Shown: positions 1 through 11,966 of the stretch, one piece after another
Position numbering within the stretch: the first letter of the stretch is position 1
How the letters are laid out: the number at the start of each line of letters is the position of its first letter
Source of the DNA: Adineta ricciae
Lineage: Eukaryota > Rotifera > Eurotatoria > Adinetida > Adinetidae
Direction of reading: 5' to 3'
Assembly: GCA_905250025.1 (NCBI GenBank)
Contig: CAJNOJ010000030.1
Span: 1 to 64,000, forward strand
Length of the DNA: 64,000 nucleotides
Notes under the pieces: model-generated
Told to the model about the DNA's origin: nothing
The model's database searches: none
Seen by the model: only the letters and a program-made list of their open reading frames with translations
Position numbers and translations under genes: made by a program

Positions 1-395
1 GAGAGCGAGAAGAAGAGAAGAGAAGAGAAGAGAAACGAGAAAGAAAAAAAAGAACAATGCTTCTTCTTTCTTCTTTGAATTCTACAATTAAGGTAATTTT
101 CTTTCGTCTTTCTTTTCCGGGATAATTCTCCTACTGACAAACATGAGCATGTTCATTTCATTAAACTTGAAAATAAAACGAAATTCTTTTGCCACTCAAC
201 AGTACAAAAGGCACTAGTTTTTGATTTGTTCTGTTTCTTTTCATGTGTTTCTCCATCCATCATCACCTCAGAGACGAGTGTGAATGTTTGCTCAATTTCT
301 CAAAGAAGAAAAAGAAAGGAAAAATTGAAAAAGAGAATTGTAAAATTTCACATGTGATACACTTTTGTTAAAGAGAGCCAACAAAAGAAAAATCG
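1..395. other. 5' flank of WDR88, no gene seen
   Basis: A purine-rich stretch (GAGA/GAAGA) at the window edge is followed by AT-rich sequence. I see no supported coding exon. It probably contains the promoter and 5' UTR of the WDR88 gene that starts at 396, but no motif is clear enough to call. Confidence 0.4.
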
Positions 396-2760
396 ATGGC
401 ATTACAACCACGTAGTGCAAATATTTTGACGGAACCACTCGCACCAAATGCTGAATGGGTCCATGAAAGTTCAGCCGAAGTAGGTCTCATTATTAGTTTT
501 CTTTTACTTCGTTATCCTGATGATTACTGTATAAATTTGTGAACAGTGTGATCGATCGCCTGACCCGTCGTTTTCAGTGATTAATCTTTCTCGCTATGGG
601 AGGTGTCATTGGTTGTGAGAATCGATGAGCTGCAATGACGAACGTTCACCCGCCTCTTGACTTCCAACATAACAGTCAGGTCACGACATGATGCCTATTA
701 TCATAAGCTTACCTTTCGATGATGTAATAGACAAATACGGATGATTTTCTTGTTACTGTTACCCAGATGTGTCTATCCTAAGGGTTGATGAAAGCAAGAA
801 AGACAAATCCGTTCATGCATTTATTATTCAATTGATCAGCACGAGAGAAGAGACTTGAACTCATTATGTTGATCGAACAACGGATTTGATTCTCTGTTTC
901 TTTCTTGATCAAAAGATTTCTTATCATCATCATTAAGAATTTCCTTCATCTCTTTTCTTTTCTCTATTCATCGAATGAAATTAGATACTCTTCACCTTTT
1001 CCATTGATGTGTCATCAACATGTACACATACGAGTTTTATGCAATCGACTCTATATTATGACGAAAGAATGAAACATGTAATTGTAGGTTGAAATTAAAT
1101 TATATCATGGTCATACGGGAGCAATCAATTCATGCCAATTGATCGAAGACAAAAATTGGCTTATTACAGGGTCAAATGATAATACAGCTCGTGTATGGGA
1201 TTTTAATAGTGGAAAGCAAATTCATCTATATAAACTTAATCATGATATGGCAGATATACCAGCCGTACGAATGAATCAACAGGGCACTCGGTATAGGAGC
1301 GATTCTAATTGAATTAATAAATAGTCAATGACTTCAATTTTCCCTTTCGTTATCTTAGTTTATATTCATGTAGTTGGGACAAGACCATTCGTTGTTTCGA
1401 TGTTGAAACAGGCAAACAAATTGTATATTGATATGTTTCCTTTATTTTATTCACAAAATAATCAGTTGTTTTTTATTCTTTAGTGGAAAGGTGTTCATGA
1501 ACAAATTGTTACTAATTGTCAAGTGTCGCTTGACGGCAAATTAGCATGCTCAGGAACTGATTTAGATAGTTTAGTCACAATATGGGATGCGGAAAGTGGT
1601 CTTGTTACAAGTCGCATACCGAATGTTCACGAATCAACAATCACCAGTTGTCAATTCAATATCGCTGGCGATCGAATCATCACGACATCCATGGACAAAA
1701 CAACGAAATTTTACGATCTTGTTTCCCAACGTTCGACTATGACATTGAAGTAATGTAAAGATTGATTGGATGTTGGCCAAAAGAGAATTGTCTTTGTATT
1801 TAGGGGCCATGAAGGTTCGGTTTCACAATGTGCATTCAACAAATTTGAACGCTTGTATGCAACATGTTCATGGGATAAAAATGTTCTTCTTTACGATGCT
1901 ACAACTGGTAGCTTTAGGTGAGCGACAAGACAATTAGCTCTTGCCATTCATTCGAGCTCGGTGGGTGCTCAAACTAATGAGATGGCCTTTTCAGATGTTC
2001 ATCTTTGTATACTCCTCCTTCTTTTCTACCTGCTGAGCATGTCAACTGTTCAATTGATATGTATATTGTTTTTTTCTTTCGATAGACGCGAAGGTCCGAC
2101 CATATTACCCAAAGTACATGAAGGGTCAGTAGCGGCATGTCACATGTCGAATAATGGCAAGCTCCTTGTTACTGGAGGATATGATCTGCGAGTTGTACTA
2201 TGGGATTTAGAAGCAATGACACACAAAATTGTTCTACGTGTGAGCAGATAAAAGATTAACATTTTACCAAAAAAGAAAAAAAAGTATTTCATTTCAAACA
2301 GGGACATGCAGATTGGATTAACGACGTGTGTATGACAAGTGATGATAAATGGATTGTATCGGTGTCTAGTGTACGAAGAGAAAACTTCGTTGAAATTCAA
2401 TTATTTTTCTGGTACTCATTTTTGTAGGACTGTGAAATTCGCTTGTGGCATATCGGAAATTGCGATAATCGCTTAGTGATGGACAATAGTAAACTGTTGA
2501 AAATTGTCAATGTAAGTATTCACTATGATGCACATGCCCTATGTTCGAACTTGTTGAATATCTAGTGTCATCGATGTGGAAAGAATTTCTCGTCGAACAA
2601 AATCAAACGTGATGAAAGTGAAGCAACGCCAGCAGCATCAGCAGTACTTCTATGCGTTTTTTGTCGTCTGGAACAAAAACAAACGGTCGCACCTACTCAC
2701 ACTTATTCATTAGATGATTATGATCAGCCAGCTTTCAATGAAGCGATACTGTACAAGTAG
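396..2760 (+). CDS. WDR88: WD40-repeat protein, WDR88 orthologue
   Basis: Nine exons join in phase: 396-479, 1088-1290, 1359-1422, 1484-1749, 1804-1917, 2086-2239, 2302-2370, 2428-2511 and 2566-2760, giving about 410 residues. The protein is a beta-propeller of roughly seven WD40 repeats, with WD-type strand endings such as NTARVWDF, DKTIRCFDVE, SLVTIWDAES and DKNVLLYDA. It ends in a short zinc-ribbon-like tail, CHRCGKNF then CVFCRLEQ. That tail, and repeat phrases such as GHEGSVSQC and KVHEGSVAACH, match vertebrate WDR88 as I know it, which also ends in a CxxC...CxxC segment. WDR88 has no firmly established function; a scaffold role is assumed from the fold. Intron 1 is 608 nt and the others 54-168 nt. 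A polyadenylation signal AATAAA lies at 2802-2807. Confidence 0.88.
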
Positions 2761-2807
2761 AAAAGATTGACAATAATCAAATGCTTTCTTTATTAAAAGG
2801 GAATAAA

Positions 2808-4812
2808 ACTAACGTTTTGAAATTTATCCGATCGGATACTTGCCATCTTGCTTTGTCCGTAATGTTCACACTTATCTGTCAAGTAAAGCTATTCTAGTGA
2901 ATTTTTCATCGTGAAAGAATCTTAATAACATTGTCGTATAAACAAAAGAAAGTATGCAATTAAAGGACATGCCATTAGTAAGATATATTGCTTCCAACCT
3001 GCCTAGTAAAACATGAGAAGGTTGGAAGAATTTCTTTTTTCCCCTTTCGTTTATCCTTGTCTGTCTATCTGTCTATCTTTCTGGATTTCTTCAACCTTCA
3101 CATGGCTCGCACATTGATCGATAACTAATGAGTAAACCTTGTGAGAACCTTCAGAAATCAAGGAATCAAAGCAAAATTTCAGTTTATGAAAGAAATCTAT
3201 CGTTCGAACGAATCAATGGATATTCTTTTCACGAAAAAAGAACTGTAATGTATTAATATTAACTTGAGATTATTGATCTTTCAAGGTCTATCTGTCTTCT
3301 GATAAAAACCTTGCACAGACATATTTATTCTTCTCAAAGTCGTTGATGCTTCAAGTGAATTCTCATGAGAACATTGGATCCGTTAAGTGATAAACAATTT
3401 CTTCTTCGATCATGTTTTATTTTGTAGGTCAATTAGAGAGAAAATATTTGTATTTTTTGCCCATCTAAGGCCGAGCATCTGCATACAAACATCATAATAA
3501 AGACCAGAAAAAAAATCGAGGACCTGAAAAAATATATCTGATATTCTCCTTGATAAACTTGACGTTTTCTCTTGTCTTTTCAATGGCATTGTATGTGTGC
3601 AAGGTCTTTTCGATCGTTCTTCAATCTATAAAGACATCATATTTTTGTTCTCGGTCTTTTTTTCTTATCCAAGGTCTACATAACAACATTACACGATAAG
3701 GATAACAACAACAACAATCATAACAGAAGAATTCTCTCGCGTTTCTCTTATTACGAGACTGGATACAGTTGAAAATCAGATGACACACACGCGTACGTTG
3801 AGATTGGAAAACACAAGCGAGAATAATAACGGATGTTTTTGAAGGTTTTGTCACCAATAAGCAATAGAGTCATGTGAGCGCCTTTGCATATGCAATCGCA
3901 AAGCAAAAACACGACTTCACCTTCACCGAGAAGGAAAAAAGAAGGGAAAGAGAGAGAGAGAGAGAGAACGGAAAACAACAAAAGTGACGTGAAGGATTGT
4001 GTAAAAGAAAAAAAAAACGAGAAACATTTTTTTGCTTTCGCTTCGTTTAGAGCGCATGCAACCCATTTCGATTAAGGTCATTTGTGTACCAGAATCCTTA
4101 GTACAGAGTTCGATTTCTCTGCATATGAACATTAAATCTGACGACAGACTAGCATATGAGCCGAATGATCTTTTGACACATGAAAATCTCAACAAAAGAA
4201 TCCGAGCGATTGTTAAGTATGATCATGTGTGCTTATCGAACATTAGGAGCAAGTATGATATCTAAACTTCTTATTAAGAATTGATTATATTCATCCAAGG
4301 TTAACACTTTCCGGTGTCATTTACACAGAGAGGTGTGTACCATTTATTTAGTTCTTCTCTTCATCGTTGTTTCTAGCATTCAAGGTCATGAAAACTTATT
4401 TTTATATGCCCTTCTTTCTTTCTTCTCTCTCTCTTTCTTTCCGAGTCCCATTCATTCATGAGCATCGGCCGAACGAGACTCGTATTTTGTCCTTCTCTTC
4501 TTTCTTTCTCCAGGCTCTTCTCTGTTGTTGCTGTTTACAGCATGGATGTTTATGTATAAGGAAGAAAGAGATAGAGATACACAGAAATCGACTCTCATAT
4601 TCCTAATAGATTCTGTCATTTTTTTCTTCTCTTTAGATGTACACCTCAATGACAATCTTGCAACAATTTGAAGAATATAATCTATGTTGACTAAATATCA
4701 ACTACTTCAGTTGCATTAAAGTGGTACGTATGATTTTTGATTATAAATCAACAAGATAACATCGAGTTAACTGTATACATGTCTTATTTCAAGGTAATTC
4801 GACAATAAATCG
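2808..4812. promoter_or_regulatory. 2 kb intergenic region with repeated AAGGTC half-sites
   Basis: No coding exon is convincing here. Nuclear-receptor half-sites are frequent on the + strand: TCAAGGTC at 3281-3288, CAAGGTC at 3600-3606, CCAAGGTC at about 3669-3676, TTAAGGTCA at 4072-4080 and TCAAGGTCA at 4380-4388. Partial forms occur near 4295 and 4789. The extended TCAAGGTCA is the known monomer site of ERR, SF-1 and FTZ-F1 type receptors. The gene just downstream encodes a nuclear-receptor ligand-binding domain, so autoregulation or receptor cross-regulation is possible but is inference. CT-rich and GA-rich tracts also occur (for example 3945-3968 and 4410-4440). Confidence 0.4.
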
Positions 4813-5820
4813 ATGAATTTAACAAATGATTCTAGTGAAAATGACAATGACAAAGAATCCTCAAGTGACGAAGACGAAGACAACGAAAATCTCTTGATTC
4901 ATTCGCCAACAGTTCTAGTAGAAAAATTCTTTTCCGCTGATAATCTTAACGAAGAATTCGATAGCAGTGATGATGATATCAGTGATATTGAAAACCGTTC
5001 ATTTTCGATTCATCATTCACCGCGACAAAATCGTCTGTGTACATTATTAAGACAATCAAGTCCACTTGTTCAATTAAAGTTAAATCTGCTCGAAAAGACT
5101 CATTCTTCATTGCGACATGCAAGATCCGACAGTGATATGTCAAAAGAGAGAAATGATCTATTTCGTTCACGTCGTCTCTATTTACCATTGTCGTCAACAA
5201 ATGAATTACAAACCCAAATAACTAATTGGTTGCAAGCAAGTACTTGCTTGATTGATTCGATATCGACATCAACATATCATCGACAATGTTGGTCACAGTT
5301 ACTATTAACATATTTTATTGAACGACGCTTCGTTAATTTGCAATTCATTCTCTGCACACATTCGATATTGTTAACAACAGTTAATGAGGATTCATGTTCG
5401 ATGCACTCGCATGCATGTGTACCAGAAGAGGATGCCTATAAATTATGTTCAATATTACAGAAAGGCTCGCGGTTTAACATTGATTCGAATATTTTCGATC
5501 ATATACGTCGAATTATTGTGATTAAAAGTATGCAAGAAGGTACGATTAGGATTTGAAAGAGAAACTCGTTCGAAGAAGTTCTTTCCTTTGTAGCCATTAA
5601 TGATAACGTACATTTGCAAGAACTTTATGTCAAGCAACTAACCGGCCTTAAACAATCGCTGAATCGACAGCAATCATCGATGACCACTATACCATCCATA
5701 TATTCTAAACTTCTTCTTTTTCTCTCAAGTCTATATTCGATCAAAGCAGAAACGATGCAAACACTCTTTTGTCAACATCTTCTACACAATCCGACGTATT
5801 CCTATCTTGTTACTTCATAG
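4813..5820 (+). CDS. Nuclear-receptor ligand-binding-domain protein without visible DNA-binding domain
   Basis: Two exons, 4813-5539 and 5594-5820, are joined over a 54-nt intron and give 317 residues. The first 90 residues are acidic and serine-rich (SSSDEDEDN, DSSDDDISD). The rest looks like a nuclear-receptor LBD: a helix 3-5 type segment (QCWSQLLLTYFIERRF), a helix 8 segment (IFDHIRRIIVIKS), then a helix 9-10 block (LQELYVKQLTGLKQSL, followed by IYSKLLLFLSSLYSIKAETMQ). The pattern E...lr.ii...lq..y...L..L..LR.i...e.LF is typical of the family. I found no C4 zinc-finger exon upstream to 2761, so it may resemble NR0B receptors (DAX1/SHP), which act as co-repressors without binding DNA. A distant DNA-binding exon or a broken gene is the alternative. 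Subfamily unassigned. Confidence 0.5.
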
Positions 5821-6737
5821 TTTTTTCAACTCTTCTTCGCTTGTTCTCTTCTACTTCTTCTTCTTCGTTCTTTTTTCACTGAAATTTGTCTATGTGTGTG
5901 CTTATTGTGCATCCCGGTTGACGATTTGTATGTTGAAGTACAAATTGTCGTCTCGGTCAGATCATGTAAACGTTTGTAGGTGTATGGATGTGTATGTGCA
6001 GCAAAACGGTGAATGATTTCAGAAAAAGAAAACTTCTTTCATTTTGTCTATTGATGACGATGACGTTGCTGATGATGTTCGGATGATCTTCGTAGGTGAT
6101 ATAAAGTGCATAGAACTAGATGAATTTTCAACTTTTTTGTATGTTTTAATGAAATCTTGATATTTCAACAGATTACTTTCTGCTTCGTCATCAGTCGATA
6201 TGACAAGATTGAAATGAATTCGTCTCTATCTCTTTAGTAAAATCATCGTTCGAAGGCTCGTAAGTCATTAGATGTATTGCATGAAATGAATTGATTGAAA
6301 ATGACATATACTTAGGCATCCATGTCTGCAATGCTGATGGGTGATGTCTACTTCTATCTGTGCTTGTTTATCATATTTGATCATCAAATATTTCAAGATT
6401 ATCATCGGTTAGATAAAGAATCTGTCAAAATCTATCGACTACCATTGAAAAATATTTTCCGTTAATCATACGAACAAATTCTCTCGCGTTCGTAAGTCAT
6501 CGAACTTTCTTTTCGTCTTTTGCAACACAGAGAACAGAATTTCTTACTAATCAATAGTTTATTTTTATACATTTTCGTTGTTTTCACAAAGAAAAGTCAT
6601 TGGATCAAAAAGAATTACATTCGACATTTCCATTTGTTGGAATTCATACAAAGTACAAAATCAGAAATCATTCCACACCAACATTGACAGGCATATATGC
6701 AGAATTTCTTCGATGATCGGAGGAAAGTAATGTTGAG
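5821..6737. other. Intergenic, convergent 3' ends
   Basis: This stretch separates the 3' ends of the + strand receptor-like gene and the - strand membrane-protein gene. It is T-rich just after the first stop codon and AT-rich elsewhere. I see nothing else in it. Confidence 0.4.
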
Positions 6738-7187
6738 CTATTTCAATGAACTATTTGTAGAAGAGTTATGCAAATTAGACGATAATGTTGTGAAACGAGA
6801 TTGAAGGTGGACTGACGGGTGTGGACCTGCTTTCGTCCGCACAAGTTCGTCGATTTTCGGTGCCATTTTGAGTGTAAGTGCAACTATACCTGCGCACAGA
6901 AGAATCATTAACAGTCCGATAACAGTGATAATTCGAGTAATGAGACGTTTTTTTCGAGCGGCGGCTGCGACCAAACGTTGTTGTTTCATTTCTAATAAGT
7001 TCGGTGGAAGCCGTTCGATATTAGACACAGACGAGACTCGTTTAGAAGAAACATCGACATTTGATTTTCTCTTCTGTTGAAGAAAAGCAATATTCGCTTG
7101 AGAATCATTACGATCATTATTACCAATAAGCCCTGTCGATGGCGAACGAGATTGTGAAGAACTCTTCGTTGAATTAACGACTTGCAT
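6738..7187 (-). CDS. Unrecognised single-pass membrane protein
   Basis: An open frame of 149 residues if the ATG at 7185-7187 is used. It has a hydrophilic, serine-rich N-terminal half with many basic residues, a basic collar (AAAARKKRLITR), one strong hydrophobic segment (IITVIGLLMILLCAGIVALTL), then about 45 polar residues rich in Ser and Asn (HNSSTNSS), which carry possible N-glycosylation sites. The positive residues before the helix suggest the N-terminus is cytoplasmic. The AG just after the start (TTTTTCATGCAAG) could instead be a 3' splice site, in which case this is the last exon of a longer gene. I recognise no family. Confidence 0.45.
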   Translation of the reverse strand: MQVVNSTKSSSQSRSPSTGLIGNNDRNDSQANIAFLQQKRKSNVDVSSKRVSSVSNIERLPPNLLEMKQQRLVAAAARKKRLITRIITVIGLLMILLCAGIVALTLKMAPKIDELVRTKAGPHPSVHLQSRFTTLSSNLHNSSTNSSLK

Positions 7188-8775
7188 GAAAAACAAATTT
7201 AATATACTAAAGAATAAAGTCGAGATATTTCAAAGAAAACGGCTCGGTTAGTAAATGGAATTCTTCACTGGATTAATTCCTAATCAATACTTACGAAAGA
7301 GAAAATATCTTGTATATGTGTGTGTATTCAGAATATTAGTAGGAGAAAGTGACAATCGTTGACTGGTTAGTGGAGGAAAACTTTCCAGAATAAAAACAAG
7401 ATGATGAATTCGAGAATGTAATAACTGAACTCTGACTAGAGAATATCCTTAATTCGATTATCGACCAACTAATGACATTAAATGTCATATTTACTTCGAA
7501 AAGCCATTATTCAGCAAATCATCATCATCATGGTGTTCAATAATCAGTACGTATAGGCACGCGAAATGAAGAAGAGAGAGAAAGGATTCCCAATGCGAAA
7601 TAGTTCAAATTTCCTGCACTGGCTTCGCTAGTAGCCAATTATAAAAAGCTCGTATTGTTACTACAGAGGAGAGACAAAAGAGAGAAGAAGAAAGAGAAAG
7701 AGAAAGAGAAAGATGATTGTTTTCTGCTCTCGTACCGTCAAATGTTTTCTTGCAGGAAGTTTTATTTTCAGTTCTAGCTTCTTCGACACAAAAGCAAACA
7801 GAAGTATCTTCAAAACATTCTCAGTTTTTTTTAAAAATCCAAACGTCGGAACACAATGTTGTCAGACGTCTTTCGTCTCTCTAGTGTCTTAGATGGAAAC
7901 ACGAGAAGAAGAAGAAGGAGTGAACGTGAAATATTAACGACAGAAGCAAATTGAAAAGCATTTCTGTATGAGCAGTCACATGTAAAATAAGTTATAGTGA
8001 CGCACGAGTAAAATATATATACACATAACGATCAATTGTTGTGCAGCTTTCTTACTTATGACTCCATGCGAAAAGATGAAAAAAGCGATCGATGAGTAGA
8101 AAAATTCATGTTCAGTGCATTGATAGAAAATAAATAAGCACAAGTATGATAATTACCGAAGTGATTTCCAAGCTACGAGTAGATGAAGAACAAACAAATG
8201 TTTGGAAGAATTATTAATCTATTTTCATCTGTATAGTATCAAACACCAATCAATTACCTAATCGACAGATGATAAGCAAGTTCTCGTTTCACCTTATTCG
8301 TTGTTTATCTTACGGATATATATTCGATTCGATCTGCAATGCCATTTCTGATGACGATAGAGTCAGAGTTCTTTGTAGTCGTACGCAAATTTGACAAAGA
8401 AAAACGGAAGTAAAAGATCGTGCGACGAGAGATTTAGATAATTGATTGTCATTCTTTTTCCTCGAACAACATAGGGTGAAGTATTGTTCACAAGGTTTAC
8501 TTTCGTCGTCTTTCTTCTCGAAGAAGACCTTCGTGACGTGAACTGATATGATGATTTCCCCAATGTGCGTGTTTAGCGAAAATAATAAGCAAATCATTTT
8601 TAAATTATTCAAGTTAACAAACCAGAAAAGCAATTACGAGAAGATATTCAGTCTATCTCACATTCCCTTCCATTGTTTTAAAGACACCAGTGAAGGCCAA
8701 CGTCATGTTTTTTACCTTGATGTTTTCTCTAATTTAATTTATTAAGCAACATTGAAGAAAGAACGAAGAAAAAGA
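7188..8775. other. Intergenic, no supported gene
   Basis: AT-rich DNA with purine tracts, including a GAGAAA-type repeat around 7672-7710. Short open frames on both strands near 8310-8745 overlap each other and show no domain or splice support. Upstream exons of the preceding membrane-protein gene could lie here but I could not identify any. Confidence 0.35.
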
Positions 8776-11303
8776 CTAATAGTTCAGTTTTGCACGTTTC
8801 ATCTGTTCGTCGGATCTATCTGAAGCCGATGATGAATGAAGACGTTTTGTTTCTGCAACTACACCCGAGTTTGTTTTCTCGTCATTCAAATCCTGAAAAT
8901 GAATATGCACTCGAAGAATGGTCTCGCCCGTAAAACATTTTGCATACCGTTGAAGGCTTTTCAATAGCTTCTATTAATAAACGATGAACTTCTTCGATGT
9001 TCTTGTCAACTGAGTCAGGTAGAACTTTACAACTTGCTCGAATGCCTTGAATATCTCTGCAAGGAAACCTTGAGAATCAATCAGGTCGATTCTATCAGCA
9101 GATGACCTACCTCGGTAATAATTCAGCTAGATGCATCAGCATTAGGTCAGAAAGAACAAAGCTGGAAAGAAAACAAATGAAGTGTTAAGTGAATAAAGAG
9201 CTGAACGAGTTCGTATTTATACCTAGGGGATTCATCTTCTTGCCGTGCAATCTTATCACGCCATGCATGGAGTGACTTCAAAGCGGATAGCTGGTTACTA
9301 TCGAAAGTTGTTTTCCGAAATTTTGTATAGAGAATTTTGTAAGCCGTTGGATCAAATGCTGCTTTTTTGTATAACTAGCAAAAAACAATGGGATAACAAA
9401 CTTTTTCTAAAAATAGGTCGCTTGACAAAACATGAAAATCGCTCGTCAAAGTTCAGAATAAATACTCTCGAACAATCAATTAGAACCTTCCTGTTAAGTC
9501 ACGTTCGTCTATGATTACACGGTTCATTTTTGTAAAAGCATGTATGTCAACTTTCATCATCACGTACTTTTTGACAAATTATTTTAGATTTCTTATAAAC
9601 TAAGCGTAAATTTTCCGCACTGCCCCCGCTCATATCCAATAGTTGATTTCGTAAATGATCGTAGATGTAGAGAAGATAGTGCGTATCCTCCCGAGCATAA
9701 CGTATATAATCACTGGGTAAAGGTCTAAACAAACGAAGGAGAATGATATTTTTGAGTTTTTATCAACTAAACCTTATTCTCCAATCAGCTAATTGAAATT
9801 GTTTGCTTGCATCAATATTACACAGAGTTTTCAATAGATATGCGAGGGATAGCGTTGGTAATTGAAGTTCTTTCGCTGCTTGGTGTGTATCAAACATATT
9901 CACAACGTAAATACCGAAATCCTTTTGTAACCATTCAATATCCCAATCAGCACCGTGGAATACCTGTGATAGTCAATCATAAAACTCGTTCCATGAGACG
10001 TTAATTAACAAAACTACTTTGAGAATCTTCGGATTGGTGAAAACATTGTTAAGAATAGATAAATCATCTCGAAGTAGAAGAGTATCAACAAGAAAATCCT
10101 CCGTACGAGATGATATTTGCATTAAACATGTAAATCCTTGATAAGACCGATACGAATGATGCTGAAATAAACAATTTACACCATTTCCATATCGGATTCA
10201 TAAGCTTTTACCTCTAAATCAATGGCTAATTCTGTTTGTAATTCAATATGATCCATCATTGTTTTCAATTTCTCGCTCGTGTCAACAAACAGATATTTCG
10301 TGTCGTCCATTGACTTTGGAAACTAAACTGGCAGTATACGAAAGTATGTCCTGTGGTATCCTTGACACTTACTTGTGGTTCTGTTCGTTTCAGAAACGTC
10401 TCGTCAGGTGCGAAGACTTCGATTTCATCGAAATACGGATGATCTAATCTACAAATGAAACGATATTTGATTTTCTTCCGAGTGTCATACTTACAATTCA
10501 GGATGTTGTTGTAAGAGATCAAGATTTCCCGGTTCCAAATCTATTTGCATCATCATTGCTAGGAAAATATTCTATATGCTATAGATCAAATGACATTCAA
10601 GAAGATTTTACCAGGTAAGGGTGTAATTGCATTTGGCTTCGTTCGAAGCTTTGGTACGAACGGTATTTCTGCAGCATTATCTATTTTATACTTGAATTTC
10701 AATTGAGGTTTCTCTAAGACTTGCCGCTAGAAATCATCGAATCGAATACTAACATATTTCATCTATCCAAATCTATTTACCATCGTTGATGACACCGTCG
10801 ACTTGGTTAATCCATCAGCTTCATCGAGTGCAGATGCCTAACTTAGAATAAATGAATAATTAATCAAAACACGTGCTGTTAAGAATGTATTACAATTCTT
10901 TCGAATAATGTGTCATTGATGTCAACTAATTGCTCGAGTTTTTCATCGACGTCGAGGTGATTCCAATTCGAAGGTTGAATAGGAGATTTGATTTGATAAA
11001 TCCTACACAGATGAATTATTTTAGGAATAAAACAAGAGTTCAACCAAACTACCGATTTAGTATACGTTCGCTTAGTCGATTGATTTTCTCTTGACAAGAA
11101 TCGATCGACATGAACTGTTCGAAATTTTCCACTCCTAATCGATTCGATGTTCGAATAACATCGATTACTTTTGTACAGATAGTCTAAATACGTATAAAAT
11201 ATGAATTTTGCACTCTCATAATCAGCAGCTGTTCGTTTACTTGTTTATATTCATCAACACTATTAAATAAATCCAAAAATTTTCCAGAATTCGTCGCAGA
11301 CAT
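8776..11303 (-). CDS. EXOSC10: Exosome component 10 / Rrp6 3'-5' exoribonuclease
   Basis: A multi-exon gene whose first exon is 11303-11241 (starts MSATNSGKF) and whose last is 8892-8776 (ends MKRAKLNY). Order of domains: an N-terminal PMC2NT region, which in this family binds the cofactor C1D/Rrp47; the DEDD-Y exonuclease; and an HRDC domain. Active-site signatures visible on the - strand are [21 protein letters not shown] and [14 protein letters not shown], which supply the acidic residues and the catalytic Tyr. The HRDC part carries [21 protein letters not shown]10 is the distributive nuclease attached to the nuclear exosome, trimming rRNA precursors and degrading aberrant RNA. The sequence TTTTCACTAG lies 7 nt before the ATG, so a spliced leader could be added there. 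It is divergent from the secreted-protein gene. Confidence 0.92.
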
Positions 11304-11596
11304 GTTTCATCTAGTGAAAATATAAACGCATTTATTTAACACATGTACATAACACTTCACTATGTTTTTCTCTTTCGTTCTTTTGACTAAACCCTTGATT
11401 ATTCATTCTTCGCCCACGCATATTTTACGAGTTCACCTCATGCATCTGCTCCTTTTAACTCGACGAGGTTAAACGAAGTACGAGAGTGTCACAAATCCTT
11501 TTAAGCAAATGATGACTCATACTGAGATTTATATAGTTGACAGAATATGTGAGTCGAACTAGTTCATTCATATCGAACCCGATTTTAACAAGCAAT
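11304..11596. promoter_or_regulatory. Divergent promoter region EXOSC10 / secreted protein
   Basis: About 290 bp lie between the start of EXOSC10 (-) and the chosen start of the small secreted protein (+). It should hold both promoters. AG-ending acceptor-like sites occur at 11312-11311 (- strand). No specific factor site is clear. Confidence 0.4.
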
Positions 11597-11911
11597 ATGC
11601 GTTCAATCTTTGTTATAGCTATTTGTATTGTTTTCCTTCAATTGGAATATGTTCAATGTTACCAATCGAGAGCAAAACTGCCTTCAATGAGTGATACAGA
11701 TGCATCACAATGGTTAGCAATACGAAGTCTTCCACGCCGTTTTCGACAACAATATCTAGCAAACCAACAGCCCGACGATCTCAGTCAAGCATTCGGACAG
11801 TTACAAGCCATGAATGATAATGGTATTCGTCAGTTTGATAGTCAATCTATAGATGGTATTCCAATGGAAGTTCTCTACGAATTATCCCAAAAAGGTGGAA
11901 AATACAAATAA
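11597..11911 (+). CDS. Small secreted protein, possible peptide precursor
   Basis: Single exon of 104 residues. The ATG at 11597 was chosen because a textbook signal peptide starts there: MRSIFVIAICIVFLQLEYVQC, with cleavage predicted shortly after the Cys. The frame is open further upstream but has no better ATG. The mature part (about 82 residues) is Gln-rich, lacks Cys, and contains a dibasic site in LPRRFRQQY and a Lys-rich end (GGKYK). This resembles a neuropeptide or hormone precursor, but there are no repeated peptide units and no clear Gly-amidation signal apart from GGK near the end. An AATAAA signal follows at 11961-11966. No family recognised. Confidence 0.6.
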   Translation: MRSIFVIAICIVFLQLEYVQCYQSRAKLPSMSDTDASQWLAIRSLPRRFRQQYLANQQPDDLSQAFGQLQAMNDNGIRQFDSQSIDGIPMEVLYELSQKGGKYK

Positions 11912-11966
11912 TCAGAATATCTCCTCTTCTTTTTCTATCATTATGATGTTCTCTTACATAAATAAA

